The translations under genes were made by a program, and so were the position numbers. A DNA stretch of 64,000 nucleotides from Kordiimonas sp. SCSIO 12603. Lineage in GTDB: Bacteria > Pseudomonadota > Alphaproteobacteria > Sphingomonadales > Kordiimonadaceae. Within the stretch, counting starts at the first letter, position 1; every line of letters begins with the position of its first letter. Positions 58,425 through 64,000 of the stretch are shown here, piece after piece. Below the pieces are notes generated by a model. The model was given only the letters and a program-made list of their open reading frames with translations, was not told the origin of the DNA and did not search any database. The stretch spans positions 3,277,001 to 3,341,000 of the forward strand of contig NZ_CP073748.1 of the NCBI RefSeq assembly GCF_024398035.1. The letters are read 5' to 3'.

Positions 58425-58454
58425 AAAAAAAAGGGCTGAGAAAACTCAGCCCTT
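58425..58454 (-). terminator. Terminator of the ALDH/deoC operon
   Basis: AAGGGCTGAG (58431-58440) / CTCAGCCCTT (58445-58454), loop AAAA; on the minus strand a run of T residues follows, just downstream of the ALDH stop. Confidence 0.93.
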
Positions 58455-58477
58455 CCATAAATTATTTCAGATAAATC

Positions 58478-60886
58478 TTAGTAAGATTTACCGCCTTCGT
58501 TGGCATCACCGTAAGGCACCCAGATATTCTTCACTTCAGTACCGCGTTCCATCAATGCTTTAGGGTTCATATGATCGGAGTTTGTCCAGTCATACGCTTT
58601 ACCGTAATTAAGCCATGTGCGTTTCATGTTATCGGCAGCTAGCGCTTCAACATCTGCACAGCCTTCACGGCTACCAAAGTACCAAATACCGTCGATACCA
58701 AAGTGCTTGGCAAGCGGCGCAGCCATCGCATCACGCGGGCCTGTTACAATGTTCACTACGCCAGCTGGAACATCTGATGTTTCCAGAATTTGGTAGAAAT
58801 CAGTTGCAAGAAGCGGATAGCGCTCAGACGGAATAATCACACTTGTATTGCCTGTCGCCATTGCAAACGCCATCAGCGTTACAAACGCAAGAAGCGGGCT
58901 TTCATCTGGGCATACAATACCAAGTGTTCCTACTGCTTCGTTCATTGCCAGTGCAACACCGCGCATTGGAGGCTCATGTACACGGCCTTCGTGCTTATCA
59001 GCATAAGCAGCAGCAGTGAACAGACGCTGGATTGATAGCTCAACCTCTTTCTCAGCAGCTTTCTGCGTAACACCTGTTAGAGACACAAGGCGCTCTTCAA
59101 ACTCAGTGGCGCGAGAGCTTAGGTTCTCAGCGATATAGAAAAGGATCTGCGCACGCAGGTGACTTGTCTTACCAGCCCAACCAGAAGCTTTAGTCGCAGC
59201 TTCAACAGCATTACGGATATCTTTGTAGTTACCCGCACTCACAAGGCCAGCGTAAGCACCTTTGGACGTCGCAACGGCAACACTGTCACCGCCATCAGGA
59301 CGCGCCTGCTTACCTCCGATATACATTTTCGCTGTTTGGTCGATACCGCTCAGCCCAGAACCAGCTTTTGGCTTAGCAACAGTTTCTGGCTTCGCAATCG
59401 GCTTCCACTCTTTGAGAGTTTTCTCAAAGCGGTGCTTCATATATGCAAGCATACCTTCGCGACCACCTTCACGGCCAAAGCCACTTTCACGGTAACCACC
59501 AAAGCCAACAGCTGCGTCCATCATGTTCGTGCCATTAATCCATACGATACCTGATTTCAGCGCTGGAGCCACTTCGAGAGCACGGCTAATGCTTTCAGAC
59601 CAAACTGTCGCTGCAAGCCCGTATCGTGAGTTGTTAGCAAGGCCAACAGCTTCTGATTGCGTACGGAAAGTCACGGCCGTTAGAACCGGACCAAATACTT
59701 CTTCGCGGTAAAGCGTGTTATCTGTACCAACGCCTGTCACGAGTGTTGGTGGGAAGAACACACCTTCAGTTGGCATAACACACGGTGCCTGATAAACTTC
59801 CGCACCTTCTTCTTCACCTTTTTTGATGAGTGCTTCGATACGGTCTTTCTGAACGCTATCTACAACCGCACCCATATCGATACATTTATCAAGGCTGTTA
59901 CCAACACGAAGGTTGCCCATACGTGTTTTCAGCTTCGCGAAGAAACGATCTGCGATACCTTCTTGCACAAGAAGACGAGAACCAGCGCAGCACACTTGCC
60001 CCTGATTGAACCAGATGGCATCAACAACACCTTCAACAGCGCCGTCGATATCTGCATCTTCAAACACGATGAATGGAGATTTACCGCCAAGCTCAAGTGT
60101 TAGTTTCTTGCCTGTACCAGCAATTGCGCGGCGAATAATCTTACCAACATCTGTTGAGCCGGTGAATGCCACTTTGTCAACGTCAGCGTCCACAATCATA
60201 GCACCAACATCGCCTTCACCGGTTACGATGTTTACAACACCTTTTGGAAGGCCAGCTTCTTCACAAAGTTCAGCAAACTTAAGTGCTGTAAGAGATGTAA
60301 ACTCAGCAGGCTTCAGAACAACTGTGTTACCAGCTGCAAGCGCTGGAGCTACCTTCCAGGCAAGCATCAGGAACGGGAAGTTCCACGGAATAACCTGCCC
60401 TGCAACACCAACAGCTTCATACTCTGGAAACTCTTCGTCCATAAGCTGAGCCCAGCCAGCATGGTGATAGAAATGACGCGCAACCAGCGGCACATCAATG
60501 TCACGGCTTTCACGGATTGGCTTACCGTTATCAAGGCTTTCAAGTACCGCTAAAACACGGGAGTGTTTCTGAACAAGGCGTGCAAGCGCATACATATAGC
60601 GCGCACGGCCGTGGCCACCAAGTGCTGCCCACTTGCCTTGTGCTGTACGAGCTGCAAGAACCGCTGCATCAACATCTTCCTGGCGAGCTGCAGTAATATC
60701 AGCAAGCTTTTCACCAGTGGATGGTGCGTATGTTGCGAATGTTTTAGCGCCCTCAGGCTTTACCCATTCGCCACCAATAAACATGCCAAAGGATTTATCA
60801 TTTTCCGCAAGCCAGCTATCCGCGGCAGAACGGCTTTCAAGTGCTGGAGCGTAATCCATGCTTTCAAACTTTTCTTTAACGTTCAT
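58478..60886 (-). CDS. ALDH16-type aldehyde dehydrogenase (two ALDH domains)
   Basis: An 802-residue fusion of two aldehyde dehydrogenase domains. The first has the catalytic residues: Asn169 in IPWNFP, Glu265 in LELGGKSP and Cys299 in GQVCCAG. The second, from about 510, keeps the fold (PAGVVNIVTG, YFGSREG) but lacks the catalytic cysteine, as in the ALDH16 family. Downstream of deoC on the same transcript, it could oxidise acetaldehyde from deoxyribose-5-phosphate to acetate. Other aldehydes are possible. Confidence 0.9.
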   Translation of the reverse strand: MNVKEKFESMDYAPALESRSAADSWLAENDKSFGMFIGGEWVKPEGAKTFATYAPSTGEKLADITAARQEDVDAAVLAARTAQGKWAALGGHGRARYMYALARLVQKHSRVLAVLESLDNGKPIRESRDIDVPLVARHFYHHAGWAQLMDEEFPEYEAVGVAGQVIPWNFPFLMLAWKVAPALAAGNTVVLKPAEFTSLTALKFAELCEEAGLPKGVVNIVTGEGDVGAMIVDADVDKVAFTGSTDVGKIIRRAIAGTGKKLTLELGGKSPFIVFEDADIDGAVEGVVDAIWFNQGQVCCAGSRLLVQEGIADRFFAKLKTRMGNLRVGNSLDKCIDMGAVVDSVQKDRIEALIKKGEEEGAEVYQAPCVMPTEGVFFPPTLVTGVGTDNTLYREEVFGPVLTAVTFRTQSEAVGLANNSRYGLAATVWSESISRALEVAPALKSGIVWINGTNMMDAAVGFGGYRESGFGREGGREGMLAYMKHRFEKTLKEWKPIAKPETVAKPKAGSGLSGIDQTAKMYIGGKQARPDGGDSVAVATSKGAYAGLVSAGNYKDIRNAVEAATKASGWAGKTSHLRAQILFYIAENLSSRATEFEERLVSLTGVTQKAAEKEVELSIQRLFTAAAYADKHEGRVHEPPMRGVALAMNEAVGTLGIVCPDESPLLAFVTLMAFAMATGNTSVIIPSERYPLLATDFYQILETSDVPAGVVNIVTGPRDAMAAPLAKHFGIDGIWYFGSREGCADVEALAADNMKRTWLNYGKAYDWTNSDHMNPKALMERGTEVKNIWVPYGDANEGGKSY

Positions 60887-60898
60887 GATGACTTTCCC

Positions 60899-61858
60899 TT
60901 AACCCATTGGGTGACGATAAGAAGCAGAGTAACCACCTGTTGCATGATACTCTAATTGACGTTCAAGATCACCAAGAAGGCTTGATGCACCAAAGCGGAA
61001 CAGTTCTGGCTCCAGCCAGTCACGGCCAAGTTCTTCTTTAATCAGTGTAAGGTATGTCACAGCATCTTTCGCTGTTTTTATACCGCCCGCTGGCTTGTAA
61101 CCAACTTTCTGGCCTGTACGCTCATAGAAATCACGGATCTGGCGGATCATCACTAGGGATACCGGAAGCGTTGCATTCACACCTTCCATACCAGTGGATG
61201 TTTTGATGAAATCAGAACCAGCCATCATCGCAACCATAGAAGCTTTACCAACCTGTGTAAGGTTGCCGTGCTCGCCTGTCGCCAGAATAGTTTTCATCAG
61301 CGCCGGGCCACATGCTTCTTTAAACGCTTTCACTTCATCATAAAGCGCCTGCCAGTTCCCTGTAAGAACGTGTGCACGTGTTACCACGATATCAATCTCG
61401 CCAGCACCTGCTTCAACAGAACGGCGAATTTCCTCTAGCCTTGTTTCCATCGGCGCAAGACCAGCTGGAAAGCCTGTAGATACAGCAGCCACCGGAACAC
61501 CGGAACCTTTAAGGCCTGCAACGGCTTCTGGCACCATTTCATGGTACACACACACAGCGCCAGTTGTGATACGCATATCACCAACACCAAGTGCTTCCAT
61601 AATATCATGGCGCACTGGGCTTGCTGCCTTTTGTGCCAAACGTTTCACACGGCCTAGTGTGTCATCACCGGCTAGTGTGGTCAAATCAATACAGCTGATT
61701 GCTTTCAGCATATATGCAATTTGAGAATCTTTCTTCACAGACCGGCGGGTACCGATTGTGCTCGTGCGGCGCTCAACAGCGCTTTTGTTCACACGGATAC
61801 CTTCCAGCCACTCAGCGTGGAAGGCTGTTCCTCTATTTACAAGGCTCTCAGATGACAT
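60899..61858 (-). CDS. deoC: Deoxyribose-phosphate aldolase, long eukaryote-like form
   Basis: Splits 2-deoxyribose-5-phosphate into glyceraldehyde-3-phosphate and acetaldehyde. The Schiff-base lysine is Lys219 in DFIKTSTG; GFPAG and KPAGGI are the other phosphate-binding blocks. At 319 residues it has an N-terminal extension with VNKSAVERR and RRSVKKDSQ, much like human DERA and unlike the shorter E. coli enzyme. ATG 61858 follows GGGACG; the 61870 ATG lacks a ribosome site. It lies 12 bases upstream of the ALDH16 gene and has a RutR-type box before it. Confidence 0.95.
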   Translation of the reverse strand: MSSESLVNRGTAFHAEWLEGIRVNKSAVERRTSTIGTRRSVKKDSQIAYMLKAISCIDLTTLAGDDTLGRVKRLAQKAASPVRHDIMEALGVGDMRITTGAVCVYHEMVPEAVAGLKGSGVPVAAVSTGFPAGLAPMETRLEEIRRSVEAGAGEIDIVVTRAHVLTGNWQALYDEVKAFKEACGPALMKTILATGEHGNLTQVGKASMVAMMAGSDFIKTSTGMEGVNATLPVSLVMIRQIRDFYERTGQKVGYKPAGGIKTAKDAVTYLTLIKEELGRDWLEPELFRFGASSLLGDLERQLEYHATGGYSASYRHPMG

Positions 61859-61928
61859 GTTACGTCCCATGTTTGGTGGCCAAATTTATACATCCGCGCA
61901 AAACGGATTGCGCGTAAAAAGCCAAATC

Positions 61929-61944
61929 TTGACCCGTTGGTCAA
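61929..61944. promoter_or_regulatory. RutR-type box upstream of deoC
   Basis: TTGACCCGTTGGTCAA matches the RutR consensus at 13 of 14 fixed positions, the best match in the window. It overlaps the stop codon of the permease gene and lies about 80 bases before the deoC start. Confidence 0.65.
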
Positions 61945-63557
61945 GAAATGTTTGCTTTATCGTCGTTACTTTTCACTCGGCTAAACAGTAAAAGCATAAT
62001 ACCAGCAATAAGATACCCTGTCGCTAACCTATGCGGCAAAACCTCAAAACCACCCATTTCCGGGATAGCCCAAGGCAAATACATGCCCGCAGATGGTAAA
62101 ACCGAGTGGATGATTCCAAATTCAGTAAACAGAGCTGCAGCAAATGCAGCACCTGCAGCACGTACCAGTTTACGGTCAACGACCCAAACCAGCAGTGCCC
62201 CCCAAATCAAGCTCGTGAGAATATACCCACGTGCCATCACGCCAAGCAGCACAAAGCCAGGATACCAATCGGTCATCAAAGCTTGTTGGGCTGCTTCCCC
62301 AATACGTCCGTATAGATCATTAACCTTCGTGTGCGCATAGTTCAGGATTGCCGGAACAATCGCAAACAGCAGCCCTGGTGCATGAGCTACTGAACCGCCA
62401 GCAAAAGCAAGGCGCAAAATATCGCTGGCAACAACCACGAGAATTGGCTTCAAAACCGCAGATGGGATCATCTGTGAAGCCAGTGCAATCAAGCCAACAA
62501 AACCGATAACAGTAAGAGCAATGGAGGCACCCAGCGCATAATTGGTGCGTGCGCCCATACGCTTGTATGTAGTGTGCCCGAAATATGGTGTTGTTTGCAC
62601 GATACCACCAAACAATGCGGAAATTGCTGTCGCGGCACTATCCATACGGATAACTTTGGCCGGATCATAATCATCGCCGACCACCTTCGCGCCTGTTACT
62701 ACATTCACAGAACTCGCTGCGATCAAAAGAGCAAACGGGAAGATGATGCCGATATAATTGGTAACATCACCAAACACACCGCCAAAGCCTGCGAATGTAA
62801 TTGAAGGTAGCGTTACAGCAAGATCAGGTGCTTGCTTGATAACGTAATCGTCCCCAGCACCTACAACCGCCAGAACATAATAAAGGAAGGTACCAGCAAC
62901 AATCGCTAGAATAGCCCCGGGCATACCAAACGGCATACGATGTCCCGCGATAAGTGAGAAAATCATGATGGAAAAGGCAACAATGCCAACTTCCGGCAAC
63001 TCGAAGATACCGTAGATAGCTTCTGCACCCAGCCACACTGTTGCAATACCAGCCATCGCACCAATAAGCGCCATTTGCGGCATCTGTGTTTGCATTGCGC
63101 GACTGAAGAACGAAAGGACAAACTTGATAACAGCCATCCAGATTGTGCTGGCCATACCAACGACCCAGGCTTTATCGGCTGCCGCATCCACACCCAGCGC
63201 TTCTACACTTCCAGCATATGTTGGCCCTACAATGAAGAAACACATACCAAATACGGTCGGCAGATCCATACCAAGCGGAATACTGGTCAGCTTTTCATTG
63301 CCAGTTTCTTTAGTGGTTTTCTTTGCAAGCCAGATAAACGCCAAATTACCAAGCAAAATGCCTGTGATCGTGCCCGGGATAATTTTACCAAACATATGTT
63401 CAGCAGGAAAACCAAAGACCCCCATCAACACGCCCGCGAGCACAAAAATATTCACAGATACATCTAGAAAGAATGCAACACCGGCATTCATATCACATGC
63501 AAACTGCGAGGTAGATGCTGCACTTCCCCCGAGCACATTCGTATTTTCTTCAGCCAT
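61941..63557 (-). CDS. NCS2/AzgA-like nucleobase permease
   Basis: A 538-residue inner-membrane transporter with about twelve to fourteen helices, resembling xanthine/uracil and AzgA-type purine permeases: FFLDVSVNIFVLAGVLMG near 30-47, PLGMDLPTVFGMCFFIVGP and QTTPYFGHTTYKRMGAR. The last motif is a family-type conserved segment in the middle. It lies between an adenosine-deaminase-like gene and deoC on the same strand, so purine base or nucleoside uptake is likely. GGATTTAGT precedes the ATG. Confidence 0.85.
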   Translation of the reverse strand: MAEENTNVLGGSAASTSQFACDMNAGVAFFLDVSVNIFVLAGVLMGVFGFPAEHMFGKIIPGTITGILLGNLAFIWLAKKTTKETGNEKLTSIPLGMDLPTVFGMCFFIVGPTYAGSVEALGVDAAADKAWVVGMASTIWMAVIKFVLSFFSRAMQTQMPQMALIGAMAGIATVWLGAEAIYGIFELPEVGIVAFSIMIFSLIAGHRMPFGMPGAILAIVAGTFLYYVLAVVGAGDDYVIKQAPDLAVTLPSITFAGFGGVFGDVTNYIGIIFPFALLIAASSVNVVTGAKVVGDDYDPAKVIRMDSAATAISALFGGIVQTTPYFGHTTYKRMGARTNYALGASIALTVIGFVGLIALASQMIPSAVLKPILVVVASDILRLAFAGGSVAHAPGLLFAIVPAILNYAHTKVNDLYGRIGEAAQQALMTDWYPGFVLLGVMARGYILTSLIWGALLVWVVDRKLVRAAGAAFAAALFTEFGIIHSVLPSAGMYLPWAIPEMGGFEVLPHRLATGYLIAGIMLLLFSRVKSNDDKANIS

Positions 63558-63599
63558 ACTAAATCCTATGTCTCACCCATTCGGGGGATATTATAATTT

Positions 63600-64000
63600 T
63601 TATTGAAAGCTCGTTTTTCTGCGTTTTGGAATGCGAAGAGTTTTTTCATACTCTCTAAACCGCATCTCCAGCTCCCACTGCAGTTTTGCCTTCTTATTTT
63701 TTTCTATGAATGCTGCACATACATCATTGAGGGCACTTCCTGAAAGCACATTTTCACGACACGCCTCATTTTCCCACAGGCTTTCACCGGGCAGGAAGCT
63801 GTATGTTAGTGAATTTCTGGATGCATGGCGCAGTTCAAAATACGGCACATCATAATCCCTGAAATAGCGCATATACTCGTGCGTCAGATCGATACGGGAT
63901 ACGCCTTCATCATCGGTACTTAGCGCATAAGGTACTTCAAGGTCGCGGTACAGCACAATCGGATGGTCATTTCCTTTTACACCAAGGATTACATCATTAC
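63600..64000 (-). CDS. Adenosine deaminase-like protein, C-terminal part
   Basis: The visible 133 codons are open through the window edge. The stretch NDHPIVLYRDLEVPYALSTDDEGVSRIDLTHEY in outline (from about 63985) matches the C-terminal catalytic segment of adenosine deaminases: STDDEGVSR carries the two aspartates, with SLTYSFLPGE following. The sequence looks closer to the ADGF/extracellular deaminase branch than to bacterial Add. N-terminal metal motif and signal peptide are outside the window. It converts (deoxy)adenosine to (deoxy)inosine, which suits the punA and permease genes. Confidence 0.82.
   Translation of the reverse strand, partial: NDVILGVKGNDHPIVLYRDLEVPYALSTDDEGVSRIDLTHEYMRYFRDYDVPYFELRHASRNSLTYSFLPGESLWENEACRENVLSGSALNDVCAAFIEKNKKAKLQWELEMRFREYEKTLRIPKRRKTSFQ

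Overview
The window is a gene-dense piece of a chromosome from what is most likely a marine alphaproteobacterium. The reasons are the tldD / coxB-coxA-ctaB arrangement, two PAS_5-type proteins, a RutR-type TetR regulator, Oar-like TonB-dependent receptor, TorF-family porin, and moderate G+C by eye. A Kordiimonadales-like organism would fit, but this is a guess from gene content. No rRNA, tRNA, insertion sequence, prophage or CRISPR array was seen.

Layout. 1-3.4 kb (minus): cytochrome c oxidase genes coxB-coxA-ctaB, divergent from tldD. 5.2-8 kb: a tandem pair of PAS_5-like proteins and the scoAB CoA-transferase operon. 8-19 kb: housekeeping and mixed genes (esterase-like protein with TPRs, GST-like protein, ppa, ubiA, rsmE, gshA, STAS protein, a DUF2007-like protein, uvrB). 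19-33 kb: TorF porin behind a sigma-54-type promoter, an aminotransferase, a zinc-protease-like protein with an EamA transporter, an SdpR/SdpI-type pair, a Dps protein, an M19 dipeptidase, a HAD phosphatase, a tricorn-like protease, a spinster-type MFS transporter and a YejM-like membrane hydrolase.

33-48.6 kb and 58.4-64 kb hold what I consider the main story: a nucleic-acid and nucleoside scavenging network. It contains a RutR-like TetR regulator, a large TonB-dependent receptor, a secreted S1/P1 nuclease, phosphopentomutase (deoB), thymidine phosphorylase (deoA), cytidine deaminase (cdd), a complete BMP-type nucleoside ABC importer, upp, a hypoxanthine-type phosphoribosyltransferase and purine nucleoside phosphorylase. 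A second cluster has an adenosine-deaminase-like gene, an NCS2/AzgA-like permease, a eukaryote-like deoxyribose-phosphate aldolase and an ALDH16-type aldehyde dehydrogenase. Palindromes of the form TTGAC-N6-GTCAA, close to the known RutR box, lie upstream of the receptor (two sites), in the divergent ABC importer/upp promoter (one clear and one weaker site) and before deoC (one near-perfect site). I saw no other copy in the window. Together these could break DNA into nucleosides, import them, and convert deoxyribose to glyceraldehyde-3-phosphate and acetate.

48.6-58.4 kb is mixed: an Sm-like duplicated hypothetical protein, a metallo-beta-lactamase-fold hydrolase, a NADAR protein, an isolated small transcription unit encoding a 46-residue peptide, a methyl-accepting protein with a STAS protein nearby, a PadR-controlled membrane protein, an MFS exporter, an ABM-domain membrane protein and a pair of strong RNA hairpins of unknown role.
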